Numbered from the stretch's first letter, positions 29,035-39,000 are shown. The stretch: DNA of 64,000 bases from Paenibacillus sp. SYP-B4298 (GCF_027627475.1 NZ_CP115484.1:4472501-4536500); one strand, 5' to 3'. Translations and numbers: made by a program. Notes: generated by a model not told the origin, from the letters alone.

Positions 29035-30791
29035 AACTCCTCCTTCTCATCCGCCAGCAACGATTGCTCCAGCTTCTGCCTGTTATATTGCAGGCAATAC
29101 CAGCCTCCCAGACGCAGCAGCTCGTCATGAGTACCAGACTCCAGCACCTGACCGTCCTCAAGTACAATAATCTGGTGCGCATGGGATACGGCGCTTAAAC
29201 GATGGGTTGCGATCAGCGTCGTCCTTCCCTCCCGCGTGCGCCGAATTTGTTGCAGGATCGCTTGCTCGGTACGGGCGTCCACGGCGGACAATGCATCATC
29301 AAGAATCAGAATCTCCGGGTCAATCAGCAGCGCGCGGGCAATGCCGATCCGTTGCTTCTGCCCCCCGGATAGCGAGACGCCATTTTCCCCAATGATGGTG
29401 TCCAGTCCGTCCTGCATCCGGGCAATGTCATGTTGGAGTGCTGCAAGCTCCACTGCTGCGGCAATCTCCTGCTCTGTAGCGTCGGGCTTGCCAAGCGCAA
29501 TATTTTGCCGGATCGTGCCGGATAACAGCAGATGCTCCTGCGGCACGTAGCCGATCCATCCCCGTATGCTATCCAGCGCAATCTGCTCGATCGATACACC
29601 ATCGATAAGCAGTGTTCCCTCCGGTATCGGATATTGACGCAGCAGTTGCTTCAATAGTGTGCTCTTGCCGCTGCCCGTCCGCCCGACGATGCCGAGCGTC
29701 TCGCCGCGATGTACGGCTAGCGACAGCCCTCGCAGACTATCCACGACTGCGCCTGGATAACGGAAGGTCAGACCGCGAAACTCCACACGTTGCGGCACAC
29801 GGGGACGAAGCGGGGCGGGGACATCCGCGACCTCCTGTGGCTGCTCCAGATTATCCGCAATCCGATTAACCGATGCATTGCCCCGCTGCAAAATATTAAT
29901 GAATTCACCGAATGCAATCATCGGCCAAACCAGCATCGTTAGATATATATTGAAGGTAACCAACTGTCCAAGTGTAATCTCGTTATAAAAGACGAGAAAA
30001 GAGCCGTAGCCGATGCCCACTGCAAAGCTGACGCCAACAATAATCGAGACGGCAGGCTGAAACAGCGCATTGATAAAAGCCACCTTAATATTTTTACGCA
30101 TGACCTCGCCGGTCACACGGTCGAAGGCCTGGATGTCCTGTTCCTCTTGCACATAGGAGCGGAGCACACGCATGCCGGAGATCGTCTCCAGCACATGATC
30201 ATTCATCTCGCCAAAGGACTGCTGCGCAATGATAAAGCGAGATCGCATCGCCAGGCCCAGCCGATTAATAGCCAGCGCAAGCAATGGCAAAGGCAGCAAC
30301 GCCGCAACCATCAGCTTGAAGCTGACAAACCATATCATAGAGAACATCACGATTGCGCTAACCACGATCGTATTCACCAGCGTGAGCACTCCGAACCCGG
30401 CGGTATTGCTTACCGCCTGAATATCATTGGAGGCCAGCGCCATCAGCTCGCCGGAGCGGTTGCGTTGGAAGAACGAGGGCGTCATCCGCGTCCAGTGTCT
30501 GAACAGACGGTCACGAAGCTGCTTATCCAGCAGCACCGAGCTGCCGAACAAGAGATTATTCCACAAATAGATACATATATACATCGAGATCGCGATAAGC
30601 AGCAGCAAGCCGACCGTATGCCATAAGCTCTCGCGGCTAAGGGTACCCGCCTGCATCTGATCGATCGTATGACCGACCAGCCTCGGGGTCACACTATTCA
30701 GGAAGCTGGTGGCAGACATCAAGATCACAGTTAGGACATAAAACAGCCAGCGCTCACGAAAAAACCAGCTCAGCTTCGTTAGGAACGGCAC
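29031..30791 (-). CDS. ABC exporter half-transporter, degenerate ATPase site subunit (BmrC/YheI-like)
   Basis: A 586-residue half-transporter, the same length as YheI/BmrC. TM domain, then Walker A GRTGSGKST (~367), signature LSGGQKQR and Walker B ILILDDALSAVD, in which Asp replaces the catalytic Glu. That substitution marks the degenerate site of heterodimeric exporters such as BmrCD and TM287/288. The start codon is GTG with GGAGG at 7 nt. It is the first gene of the two-gene operon. In B. subtilis bmrCD is controlled by a leader peptide; no comparable leader was recognised in the short upstream region. Confidence 0.9.
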   Translation of the reverse strand: MPFLTKLSWFFRERWLFYVLTVILMSATSFLNSVTPRLVGHTIDQMQAGTLSRESLWHTVGLLLLIAISMYICIYLWNNLLFGSSVLLDKQLRDRLFRHWTRMTPSFFQRNRSGELMALASNDIQAVSNTAGFGVLTLVNTIVVSAIVMFSMIWFVSFKLMVAALLPLPLLALAINRLGLAMRSRFIIAQQSFGEMNDHVLETISGMRVLRSYVQEEQDIQAFDRVTGEVMRKNIKVAFINALFQPAVSIIVGVSFAVGIGYGSFLVFYNEITLGQLVTFNIYLTMLVWPMIAFGEFINILQRGNASVNRIADNLEQPQEVADVPAPLRPRVPQRVEFRGLTFRYPGAVVDSLRGLSLAVHRGETLGIVGRTGSGKSTLLKQLLRQYPIPEGTLLIDGVSIEQIALDSIRGWIGYVPQEHLLLSGTIRQNIALGKPDATEQEIAAAVELAALQHDIARMQDGLDTIIGENGVSLSGGQKQRIGIARALLIDPEILILDDALSAVDARTEQAILQQIRRTREGRTTLIATHRLSAVSHAHQIIVLEDGQVLESGTHDELLRLGGWYCLQYNRQKLEQSLLADEKEEL

Positions 30792-30822
30792 AGCCAGACC
30801 TCCTTCATCTATATTTTCCTAT

Positions 30823-30851
30823 ATTGTACAAGCAAGCACTTCTTTTGGAAA
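30823..30851 (-). promoter_or_regulatory. promoter of the ABC exporter operon
   Basis: Minus-strand TTTCCA (30846-30851), a 17-bp spacer and TACAAT (30823-30828), about 25 bp before the ribosome site. The -35 is weak. Confidence 0.45.
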
Positions 30852-30936
30852 GTACGGCAGCCCAAATGTAAGGTCACATGCGAGGCAAGCGAACGACAGC
30901 ACGAAATGAAACAACAATAGCATAGGTGGGATGATA

Positions 30937-33150
30937 ATGGGAACATGGCTTAACGGATTAGGGTCTGCGGTCTACGCCCTCCGCAAATGGATCATCGCAT
31001 TATGGATCGCTGTGGTGCTTGCCCTCGCGGGCTTCGCCATTCAATTGCCAGATGTGCTCAAGGGAAATGGATTTATGGTCGAAGGCTCCTACAAACAAGT
31101 AAATAAGCTGCTCAAGGAGCATTTCAATGTGTACTCCTCTACAGTTATTCTGCTGTTTGAGCAACCGGATAGCATGCGCGACACAGCATTGGCCCACCAT
31201 GTCGAACAAGCATTAGACCGTCTGCAGGCGCTTGAATTATCCGGCTTGGTGCAGATTGCCTCCCCCTATCCCGGCGACGGAGTTGTGGTGCAGCCGTCTA
31301 TGCTGAAGGATGGAGTAGCCTACATGGCCTTCAGCTTTGATCTGGAGCAAAAAAATATGAAAGACAATCTGAAGAAAATTCGGTCTGCTGTTGATGTACT
31401 GAAGGAAGCAGGCTCACCTGTTAAGCTGACCGGGGCGCCTATCGTCGAGGACGATCTGAATACTGCCAGCCAGGAGGACCTGACTCGAGCGGAGATGATC
31501 GGTCTCCCCGTGGCACTGATTGTGCTGCTCCTGGCGTTTGGCGGGCTTATAGCAGCAGCGCTGCCGCTCGTGGTCGGACTAATCAGTGTCGCAAGCACGT
31601 TGGGCGTATTATATTTCTGGGGTCTGCAGATGGAGCTGGCCGTTTTCCTGCTCAATGTGGTCTTCATGCTTGGACTGGCGCTCGGCATCGACTTCGCGTT
31701 GCTGTTTGTGAATCGCTTCCGTCAGGAGCTCGGCTCACATCCTGTTGCGGAGGCAGTTCGTATCTCCGTGCAAACCGCGGGTGAATCCATTATTTTCTCC
31801 GGGATCTGCGTGTTTATCGGTCTCGCCGGCTTGCTGTTCATCCAGATCGATATATTCAGAGTGGTGGCCCTCGGCGGTATGACGGTCGTCTTCTTCTCGA
31901 TCGTGTCCGCACTGACACTGCTGCCTGCGCTGCTGTCCGTGCTTGGGCATCGAATCAATCGTTTCATGCTCCTTAAACCCCGTGCCCATGCGGAGGGGGA
32001 TGCCAGCTTGTGGCTTCGCTTCTCGCGGACTGTTATGAAGCGGCCTATCTTCATGATGCTGGCGGCGCTGGCCATTCTACTTACAGCGATGCTGCCTGTA
32101 CGCAGCATGGAGCTGAGAGTCCCGGATACCAACTCGCTGCCCGAGCATTATGAATCGAGGATTGCTTACGACCTCTATAAGCGAACCTTTATGCCAGATG
32201 ATAACGCCGAAGCGGTACTGATCGCCACAGCAAGCAGAGCGGTCACCGAGTCGCAGGAACTGGAGCGGCTATACCGGCTGCAGAAGCGGTTACAGCAAGA
32301 CAGCTACGTAGCGCGGGTCGAATCACTGTTCACCCTGGCTGGCAATATAACGCCGCAGCAATGGCAAGCAGGCATGAGCAACCCGGTGCAGGCTGCCGGA
32401 TTAAAGCAGGCTACTGCGGCCATGACCAGCGGTAACCTGGCTCTGCTTCGCGTTCATCTGAAGGGCGGTAACTTTGATGCCCAGACGAAGCAGTGGGTCA
32501 AAGGCTGGGAGCGCGAGCAAGATGGCTTGAACATCAAGGTTGGCGGGTATGCCAAATTCAATCAGGAGATATTCGATGAGATTGCCGCCAAGGTCGGGTA
32601 TAGCCTGACGCTGATCCTGGGGGCGACCTACCTGGTGCTGCTGGCTGCATTCCGCTCCGTGCTCATCCCGCTCAAGGCCATTGTTATGAATGCGCTCAGT
32701 CTGGGCGCTACGTTCGGGCTGCTTGTATGGATTTTTCAAGATGGTCTGCTCGGCATGGAGCAATCCAGCATTGCGCTGTTCATTCCGATCTTTATATTCA
32801 GCATTGTATTTGGACTGAGCACCGATTATGAGGTGTTTCTGATCTCGCGCATTCAGGAGATTTACCGCAAGACTGGAGATAATGATCAAGCGACTGTCGA
32901 GGGGCTGGCGTTAACGAGCAAAATCATCACGTCCGCCGCTGCGATCATGATCGTCATCACTGGCGCCTTTGCCTTCACAGGTGTCATGCCGGTCAAGCAG
33001 CTCGGCGTTGGCATCGCACTGGCGATCTTCATTGATGCTACACTCGTGCGCATGGTGCTCGTCCCGTCGATGATGAAGCTGCTGGGCCGTTGGAACTGGT
33101 GGGCGCCACGCTTCCTGCAGTTTCGCTCGGCGCGTCGAGAAACCTCCTAG
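30937..33150 (+). CDS. MMPL family (RND-type) membrane transporter
   Basis: A 737-residue polytopic protein with the duplicated MMPL layout: TM1, a ~120-residue extracellular domain, TM2-6 (VALIVLLLAFGGLIAAALPL; GLALGIDFALLFVNRFRQEL), then TM7, a second extracellular domain and TM8-12 with VFGLSTDYEVFLISRIQE. The GIDFALLFVNRF and STDYEVFLISR motifs contain the Asp/Tyr pairs of proton-coupled MmpL proteins. GGTGGG directly precedes ATG 30931, so the ATG at 30937 is preferred. YdfJ-like members in Bacillus are implicated in export of lipids or antimicrobials. Divergent from the ABC exporter operon, with which it may share regulation. Confidence 0.88.
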   Translation: MGTWLNGLGSAVYALRKWIIALWIAVVLALAGFAIQLPDVLKGNGFMVEGSYKQVNKLLKEHFNVYSSTVILLFEQPDSMRDTALAHHVEQALDRLQALELSGLVQIASPYPGDGVVVQPSMLKDGVAYMAFSFDLEQKNMKDNLKKIRSAVDVLKEAGSPVKLTGAPIVEDDLNTASQEDLTRAEMIGLPVALIVLLLAFGGLIAAALPLVVGLISVASTLGVLYFWGLQMELAVFLLNVVFMLGLALGIDFALLFVNRFRQELGSHPVAEAVRISVQTAGESIIFSGICVFIGLAGLLFIQIDIFRVVALGGMTVVFFSIVSALTLLPALLSVLGHRINRFMLLKPRAHAEGDASLWLRFSRTVMKRPIFMMLAALAILLTAMLPVRSMELRVPDTNSLPEHYESRIAYDLYKRTFMPDDNAEAVLIATASRAVTESQELERLYRLQKRLQQDSYVARVESLFTLAGNITPQQWQAGMSNPVQAAGLKQATAAMTSGNLALLRVHLKGGNFDAQTKQWVKGWEREQDGLNIKVGGYAKFNQEIFDEIAAKVGYSLTLILGATYLVLLAAFRSVLIPLKAIVMNALSLGATFGLLVWIFQDGLLGMEQSSIALFIPIFIFSIVFGLSTDYEVFLISRIQEIYRKTGDNDQATVEGLALTSKIITSAAAIMIVITGAFAFTGVMPVKQLGVGIALAIFIDATLVRMVLVPSMMKLLGRWNWWAPRFLQFRSARRETS

Positions 33151-33185
33151 CATACCAGAGCTTACATCGGATACCTGCAAATTAA

Positions 33186-33238
33186 CAGAAGCCTCCCTTC
33201 CGCTTGCCTGACGGTTCGCGCATATAGGGAGGCTTCTG
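33186..33238. terminator. hairpin between convergent MMPL and MutS2-like genes
   Basis: CAGAAGCCTCCCT and AGGGAGGCTTCTG form a perfect 13-bp stem, 36 bp after the MMPL stop. No T-run follows. Confidence 0.5.
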
Positions 33239-33436
33239 CGGCTTCCTTCGCCGGAAGGCTTATGCTGTTCTCATAGACGCTCTCTTCCTGCAAGGCTGGG
33301 AGGCTCCTGCCCCCATATTGCTGCACGTCGCTGAATCAGCCACACCTGATACGGATGGCGTCTCATAGAAACCCGTCACTGACCATTTTGCGCTCAGCCC
33401 CCCGTGTAGAACCGATCATCCGCTCATGGCCAACCT

Positions 33437-35605
33437 TTAGCTGCGGCCATCACGCTCCTCCCCTGCCTGCTCGATGAAGAGTCCTTCCACATGCTTGCGG
33501 CTCATGAGCTTGCGCTTCTTGCGATTATCCTTCGTCTCGAACACGATGTCCAGATCATAATCCGGGGGATACAGCTCGGCAGCCGGGATATGAAGCCGCA
33601 GCCGCTTGTGATTGATGCGCAGCTTCTGCCCCTGTACCTGTACGCCGACATGGCCCAGCGCGTCCTGGAGAGCATAGACAATTCCTGTCTTATCCAGATA
33701 CGGGATATAGACGGAATCCCCTAACTGCAGCTTCACACGGGCTGATGCTTGCTCTGTCTTACCTGCCTGCTCCTCAGACTCATTAGGTGCAGCTAGCTCT
33801 TCAGACTCTGCAGACAATTCGGGCTGCTTCTCTTCTATCTCAATCATAGGATCGTGATTGCGCTCCGCGGTCATTCGATTCGACTGTTCACTTGCTCCTG
33901 CAGGAGCAGCCTCCATATGCTGGTAGTCCGACCAAGAGGAGGCTTTCCGCTCCTCTGCGCAGGAGTTGACTGCCCCTGCCGGCTGCTGCTCTTCTTCCAC
34001 AGCTCCAGGCATACTGGCTTCAGCGGACAGGGTCTTCTCCAGCGGTTCTGCCTGTTCTCCTGCCGACGGATCGCCTTGCCGCATCCTCGCCATTACATCT
34101 CGTGAACGGGAGATGATGCGCGGCGGCAGGCCGAGCCGGGCTGCGATGGCCAGTGCATAGCTCTCCCCGGCCTCGCCGATCCGCAGCCGATATAGCGGCT
34201 CCAGAGTTTCGGTGTCGAATTCCATGCGGGCGTTCTCAAAGCCCGGCGTCACCGCTGCAAAATGCTTAATCTCGTTAAAGTGTGTCGTCACGATAACGAT
34301 CGAACCACGCTCATGCAGCTCCTCCAGCATGGCAATTGACAGTCCGACGCCTTCTCCAGGGTCTGTACCGGAAGCCATCTCATCAATCAGCACCAGCGTC
34401 GAGCGATCGGCCTCTGCCAGCACCTGCTTCATATTGGTGATATGGGCGGAGAAGGTGCTCAGCTCATGCTCAATACTCTGTCCATCCCCAATATCTGCTG
34501 CTAGCTTCTGGAATAGAGCGAAGCAACTGCCCTCGCCTACGGGCACGAGCAGACCCGATTGCACCATTAAGGTCAGCAGGCCAACCGTTTTCAGTGCCAT
34601 CGTCTTGCCCCCGGTGTTCGGCCCAGTAATAATTAATGTCCTGTAGCTGTGGCCAATGCGGAACTGCAACGGCACCATACGTTCTGCCAGCAGCGGATGC
34701 CGCGCATCGCGCAGCTCCATCCTGCCCTCGTCATTCAGCTCCACATTGCACCCGCCGATCGCCTGCGCATATTTGCCTCTGGCTATAATATAGTCATAGA
34801 CGCCCACCGTCTCTGCATTGGCGCGCAGCTCGGCCGATGACAGCTCCACGAGTTCACTTAGCTCGCTCAATATTTTCGTCTCCTCGCGCGCTTCCTCAGC
34901 TCGCAGCGCAGCCAGCTCGCCCTGCAGCACATTTAGCTCGGTCGGCTCCATAAACACGGTCTGGCCGCTCGCTGATTCGTCCAGCGCTACCCCCTTGACC
35001 AGGCGACGATGCTCCTTCTTAATCGGCAGCACATACCGATCGCCGCGCTTGCTGACTAGCGGCTCTTGCATCAGCTTTTTGTACTGGTTCACCAGCGCAT
35101 CGACCTTGCGACGCAGCTTATCCTCACACATGGCGATGCGCTTGCGCGCCTTGGCGAGCTCCTTGCTCGCGCTATCCACGATTCGCCCGTTGCGAATCAT
35201 CTGCTCCAGCTCGCCAAGCAGCGGCCTGAGCAGACGGATCGAGCTTGCATAGCTGCTCAGCCGCGGAGCGACCTCCTGCTTGGCCGCCATATACTTGACC
35301 AGTTGGCCACAACTGCGGAGAAACTGTGCCAACTTCTCCAGGTCGCGTTCACTGTATATATAGCCGGTGCCGAGCAATGCCAGAATTGTCTCCATCCCCT
35401 CCAGGGATGGAATCGGCACACTCGCCCCTTGCCTCACCATGGCAAGCGCCTCCGCCGCTTCGTCCAGTTGCTGCCGCACCCGGCCTGCCAGCGCCGAGGG
35501 CCTCATCTCCTGAATATGCTGCCTGCCCAGGTAAGAGACTGCGAATTCCTCCAGCCTTTCCTTTACCTTGAGATAATCTAGCCGTTCCATGACCTTCTGA
35601 TCCAT
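33437..35605 (-). CDS. MutS2-like DNA-binding ATPase lacking the Smr domain
   Basis: A 722-residue MutS family ATPase. Residues 1-300 match the MutS2 clamp and lever helices (VLPIKKEHRRLVKGV, ESASGQTVFMEP). The ATPase has Walker A GPNTGGKT (~330), Walker B LVLIDEMASGTDP (~403) and the HFNEIKHF region. From ~515 to 620 there is a Glu/Ala/Ser-rich low-complexity linker. A KOW-like segment (LQLGDSVYIPYLDKTG) and a basic stretch (NRKKRKLMSRKH) end the protein. The Smr nuclease domain that ends true MutS2 (~785 residues) is absent, so it is a paralogue rather than the ribosome-rescue MutS2. GGAGG lies 9 nt before the ATG. A terminator hairpin ends 26 bp upstream of the start. Confidence 0.85.
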   Translation of the reverse strand: MDQKVMERLDYLKVKERLEEFAVSYLGRQHIQEMRPSALAGRVRQQLDEAAEALAMVRQGASVPIPSLEGMETILALLGTGYIYSERDLEKLAQFLRSCGQLVKYMAAKQEVAPRLSSYASSIRLLRPLLGELEQMIRNGRIVDSASKELAKARKRIAMCEDKLRRKVDALVNQYKKLMQEPLVSKRGDRYVLPIKKEHRRLVKGVALDESASGQTVFMEPTELNVLQGELAALRAEEAREETKILSELSELVELSSAELRANAETVGVYDYIIARGKYAQAIGGCNVELNDEGRMELRDARHPLLAERMVPLQFRIGHSYRTLIITGPNTGGKTMALKTVGLLTLMVQSGLLVPVGEGSCFALFQKLAADIGDGQSIEHELSTFSAHITNMKQVLAEADRSTLVLIDEMASGTDPGEGVGLSIAMLEELHERGSIVIVTTHFNEIKHFAAVTPGFENARMEFDTETLEPLYRLRIGEAGESYALAIAARLGLPPRIISRSRDVMARMRQGDPSAGEQAEPLEKTLSAEASMPGAVEEEQQPAGAVNSCAEERKASSWSDYQHMEAAPAGASEQSNRMTAERNHDPMIEIEEKQPELSAESEELAAPNESEEQAGKTEQASARVKLQLGDSVYIPYLDKTGIVYALQDALGHVGVQVQGQKLRINHKRLRLHIPAAELYPPDYDLDIVFETKDNRKKRKLMSRKHVEGLFIEQAGEERDGRS

Positions 35606-35630
35606 GCATCCGATCCTCCACTTCTATTGG

Positions 35631-35676
35631 AAAATAAAAAGAGGCGGAGAATGAACATACGTTCACTCTCCGCCTC
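35631..35676 (-). terminator. strong terminator/attenuator directly upstream of the MutS2-like gene
   Basis: GAGGCGGAGAATGAAC (35641-35656) pairs with the segment 35661-35676 over 16 bp with one wobble, and the minus strand continues TTTTTATTTT. It can stop transcription entering the MutS2-like gene. Because it comes only 26 nt before the start codon, it may belong to a regulated leader. Confidence 0.75.
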
Positions 35677-35816
35677 ACATATAGAGACACCTCTCCCCGA
35701 ATAGTCCAGGCCCCCCCGCAGCTTCGGCTAAACCTCCATCGACCACCCATGCGCATAGGGCGATCAAGCGATAGCGGCTTAACGGTAATCATCGCGATAT
35801 ATGGTGCCAGAAAGAC

Positions 35817-35844
35817 AAAAAATCCGCGCTGAACCAGCACGGAT
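35817..35844 (-). terminator. Rho-independent terminator of the ncRNA candidate
   Basis: Minus-strand ATCCGTGCTG-GTT-CAGCGCGGAT followed by T6 (plus-strand A at 35817-35822); one G-U pair in the stem. Confidence 0.75.
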
Positions 35845-36047
35845 TGAATAGACATCGGGTATAGGCTCCCCAAGGCTTCAATTGATTCCCGCAGTTCTTA
35901 ACTAAAGCACAGGCACTACTCGCACATCACGAAACAAACATCGCCCACAACATGGCTATGCTCGAATCACTGTGCTGCTTATGCCTGATATGCAATTCAT
36001 TAGTTAAGAACAACCGCCGACATCAACATCTCTCCTTGATTGGGATA
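35817..36047 (-). ncRNA. long unbranched-hairpin ncRNA candidate, 6S RNA-like architecture
   Basis: The ~230-nt minus-strand transcript lies between its own promoter and terminator and holds no credible frame. It folds back on itself along its length: CCCAA/TTGGG, TTGAT/ATCAA, a 12-bp perfect helix GTTCTTAACTAA/TTAGTTAAGAAC (36000-36011 with 35894-35905), AGGCA/TGCCT, GCACA/TGTGC and an apical CATaGCC/GGGCgATG, separated by internal bubbles. A single long rod with bubbles is how 6S RNA mimics an open promoter to bind RNA polymerase. The identification rests only on architecture; no conserved 6S sequence was verified. A T-box or common riboswitch motif was not found. Confidence 0.5.
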
Positions 36048-36052
36048 CCCCT

Positions 36053-36082
36053 ACTATAGCCTTTAGCAGTTCGTCTCGTCAA
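36053..36082 (-). promoter_or_regulatory. sigma-A promoter of the ncRNA candidate
   Basis: Minus-strand TTGACG (36077-36082), an 18-bp spacer and TATAGT (36053-36058), positioned just before the self-complementary region. Confidence 0.65.
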
Positions 36083-36215
36083 GCCCAAACGCCGACGCCG
36101 CTCGATATGATGTTAAAGCCGCGCTTCGCGTAGGGGTAGAAGCCCAAGCCAAATATACACCTATAGCTATACTTATCAGATTTCAAGCGCAAATACCGAT
36201 GTCGTGTGGTAAGAC

Positions 36216-36254
36216 GACATCAGGCAGAGACAATGACTGCCTCTGCCTGATGTC
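36216..36254 (-). terminator. hairpin at the end of the arginine operon
   Basis: GACATCAGGCAGAG and CTCTGCCTGATGTC form a perfect 14-bp stem with an 11-nt loop, 37 bp after the argH stop. The T-tract is poor. Confidence 0.65.
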
Positions 36255-36290
36255 CGCTCTGTAATGAATGTCAGACTCCTGATGCCGCTA

Positions 36291-37706
36291 TTACTTGCTG
36301 CGCTCCAGATACTCCGCTACCCATGCGGCTGTCTGCTCAAGCTGCTCCTGGGCGCGCCCAATAGCTGCCTCTACTTGTACTGTAGCTGTCCCGCCATAGA
36401 CATTGCGGGCATTGACCACCTGCTCGGGCTGCAGCACCTGATAGATGCGATCATCGAACAGGGTGGAGAATTGCTTGAACTCATCCAAGGTCAGATCCAG
36501 CAAATATTTGTTGTTCTCGATACAATACAGCACCGTCTTGCCAATCACCTCATGCGCTTGCCGGAACGGCAGCCCTTTGCCTACGAGGAAGTCTGCAATG
36601 TCTGTCGCGTTGGAGAAATCCTGGTTCACCGCCTGACGCATCTGCTGCTTGTTGACCTTCATCGTCGCGATCATCGGCGCGAACAACTGCAACGCTCCCT
36701 GCAGCGTCTTCACCGTGTCGAACATGCCTTCCTTGTCCTCTTGCATGTCCTTGTTGTAGGCCAGCGGCAGCGACTTGAGCACAGTCAGCAGACCGACCAG
36801 GTCGCCGTATACCCGCCCCGTCTTGCCGCGCACCAGCTCCGGCACATCGGGATTTTTCTTCTGCGGCATAATACTGCTGCCTGTGCAGAAGGCATCATCC
36901 AGCTCGACGAAGCGGAATTCGGTGCTCGACCACAGGATCAGCTCCTCGCTCAGACGGGACAGATGCATCATGATGAGCGAGGCATGGGACAGAAATTCCA
37001 CGATAAAGTCACGGTCGCTTACAGCGTCCAGGCTGTTCTCGTAGACCCGATCGAATTTCAACTGCTCCGCCACATAATGGCGGTCGATCGGGAAGGTTGT
37101 GCCCGCCAGTGCGCCTGCGCCAAGCGGCAGTGTGTTGATCCGCTTGTAGCTATCCTGCAGACGCTCAATATCGCGGCCAAACATCGATACATACGCCATC
37201 AGATGATGAGCGAACAGAATCGGCTGCGCCCGCTGCAGATGCGTGTAGCCCGGCACAATCGTATCGAGATTTTCCTTGGCCTGGCCGATCAGCGACTCCT
37301 GCAGCTTGTGCAGCAGCCCGACGAACTCGACCACACGCTTGCGCAGGTATAAATGCATATCGGTTGCTACCTGGTCGTTACGGCTGCGTCCGGTATGCAG
37401 CTTCCCGCCGACAGGACCAATATCGTCGATTAGCGACTTCTCGATATTCATATGAATATCCTCATCGGCAATCGCGAATTCAATCTCGCCGCGTCTGATG
37501 CGCTGCAGCACGCGATGCAGCCCGTCTTGAATCTGCTCCACATCCTCCGCCGACAGGATACCCTGCTTGCCGAGCATCGTGACATGAGCCAGGCTGCCCT
37601 GGATGTCCTCCTCCGCCAGCTCCTTGTCGAATTCGATGGATGCTGTATATTCCTCAACCAATTGGTCGGTTTTTTTAGTGAAGCGCCCGCCCCATAATTT
37701 GCTCAC
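36291..37706 (-). CDS. argH: argininosuccinate lyase
   Basis: Last step of arginine synthesis: splits argininosuccinate into arginine and fumarate. The 471-residue length is normal. N-terminal [36 protein letters not shown]-type ([15 protein letters not shown]) and the fumarase-superfamily signature [12 protein letters not shown] with the mobile catalytic serine loop are present. The start codon is GTG with AAAGGAG at 10 nt. It is the last gene of the argCJBDFGH operon. Confidence 0.98.
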   Translation of the reverse strand: MSKLWGGRFTKKTDQLVEEYTASIEFDKELAEEDIQGSLAHVTMLGKQGILSAEDVEQIQDGLHRVLQRIRRGEIEFAIADEDIHMNIEKSLIDDIGPVGGKLHTGRSRNDQVATDMHLYLRKRVVEFVGLLHKLQESLIGQAKENLDTIVPGYTHLQRAQPILFAHHLMAYVSMFGRDIERLQDSYKRINTLPLGAGALAGTTFPIDRHYVAEQLKFDRVYENSLDAVSDRDFIVEFLSHASLIMMHLSRLSEELILWSSTEFRFVELDDAFCTGSSIMPQKKNPDVPELVRGKTGRVYGDLVGLLTVLKSLPLAYNKDMQEDKEGMFDTVKTLQGALQLFAPMIATMKVNKQQMRQAVNQDFSNATDIADFLVGKGLPFRQAHEVIGKTVLYCIENNKYLLDLTLDEFKQFSTLFDDRIYQVLQPEQVVNARNVYGGTATVQVEAAIGRAQEQLEQTAAWVAEYLERSK

Positions 37707-37747
37707 GGTGTGAATTCTCCTTTCCCTTTCAAGCCTGCTTCAACGCA

Positions 37748-38983
37748 CTACTTGCGGCTTTGCTCCACGCCAGAGGATACCTTCAGACGCAGCGCATTCA
37801 GACGGATAAAGCCGGTCGCATCGCCCTGATCATAGGCCTGGGAAGGATCCGCCTCCATCGTCGCAATGTCGGGATTGTAGAGGCTGACAGGGCTTTTGAC
37901 ACCCGCACCGATGACATTGCCTTTATATAGCTTCAAGCGAACAACACCGCTCACGTTCTTTTGGCTTTCTGTCACCAGCGCCTGCAATGCCAGACGCTCT
38001 GGCGCGAACCAGAAGCCGTTGTAGACCAGCGTGCTGTACTTGGCGATCAGCGAATCACGCAGATGCATCACCTCGCGGTCCATCGTCAGCGACTCCATCT
38101 TGCGGTGCGCCGTGAACAGAATCGTGCCGCCCGGTGTCTCGTATACACCGCGGCTCTTCATGCCGACGAAGCGGTTCTCCACCATGTCGACACGGCCGAT
38201 CCCATGCTTGCCGCCCAGCTCATTGAGCTTATCCATTACCTGCAACGGATTTAGCTGCTCGCCATTGATCGACACACAATTTCCGCCCTCGAAGGACAGC
38301 TCCACATATTCTGCCTGATCCGGCGCTTCCTCAGGGGAGACGCTCAATACATACATATCCCGGTTCTCTTCTGCACTCGCATCAAACCAAGGGTCCTCCA
38401 GCATGCCGCTCTCAAAACTGATATGCAGCAGATTGCGGTCCATGGAGTACGGCTTCGCCGCCGAAGCCTGCACCGGGATGCCGTGCTGCTCAGCATAAGC
38501 GATCATCTCGGCGCGTCCCGGGAATTGCTCGCGGAAGCTCTCCAGGCGCCATGGCGCGATCACATTGATCTCTGGAGCGAGCGCCGCCGCAGTCAGCTCG
38601 AAGCGGATCTGGTCATTGCCCTTGCCTGTTGCGCCATGAGCAATCGCTGTTGCGCCTTCAGCTCTGGCGATGTCCACCATCCGCTTGGCGATCAATGGAC
38701 GAGCGATAGAGGTGCCCAGCAGGTATTGACCCTCATACAGTGCGCCAGCCTGGAACATCGGATAGATGAAATCCTTGGCGAACTCCTCGCGCAGATCGTC
38801 GATGTACACCTTGGACGCGCCTGTAGCAAGTGCTTTTTCCTCCAGTCCGTCCAGTTCATCCTTCTGTCCGATGTCCGCCGTGAAGGCGATGATTTCCGCA
38901 TCATACGTTTCTTTCAGCCATTTCAGGATAACTGACGTATCCAGGCCTCCAGAGTAAGCCAATACAATTTTCTCTTTTGCCAT
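37748..38983 (-). CDS. argG: argininosuccinate synthase
   Basis: Condenses citrulline and aspartate with ATP. 411 residues. The ATP-pyrophosphatase loop [11 protein letters not shown] is at the N-terminus; [30 protein letters not shown] and [14 protein letters not shown] follow. A GA-rich ribosome site stands before the ATG. It lies 17 bp after argF and 41 bp before argH. Confidence 0.98.
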   Translation of the reverse strand: MAKEKIVLAYSGGLDTSVILKWLKETYDAEIIAFTADIGQKDELDGLEEKALATGASKVYIDDLREEFAKDFIYPMFQAGALYEGQYLLGTSIARPLIAKRMVDIARAEGATAIAHGATGKGNDQIRFELTAAALAPEINVIAPWRLESFREQFPGRAEMIAYAEQHGIPVQASAAKPYSMDRNLLHISFESGMLEDPWFDASAEENRDMYVLSVSPEEAPDQAEYVELSFEGGNCVSINGEQLNPLQVMDKLNELGGKHGIGRVDMVENRFVGMKSRGVYETPGGTILFTAHRKMESLTMDREVMHLRDSLIAKYSTLVYNGFWFAPERLALQALVTESQKNVSGVVRLKLYKGNVIGAGVKSPVSLYNPDIATMEADPSQAYDQGDATGFIRLNALRLKVSSGVEQSRK

Positions 38984-39000
38984 CTCTCTCTCCCTCTCCT

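Noticed and set aside
35349-35873. 174-codon minus-strand frame upstream of and into the MutS2-like gene
   Set aside because: It crosses a terminator, overlaps the true gene in another frame and has unlikely composition.
35606-36215. T-box or SAM riboswitch ahead of the MutS2-like gene
   Set aside because: The AGGGTGGNACCGCG T-box element and the usual riboswitch cores were not found; the structure is better explained as a separate ncRNA.
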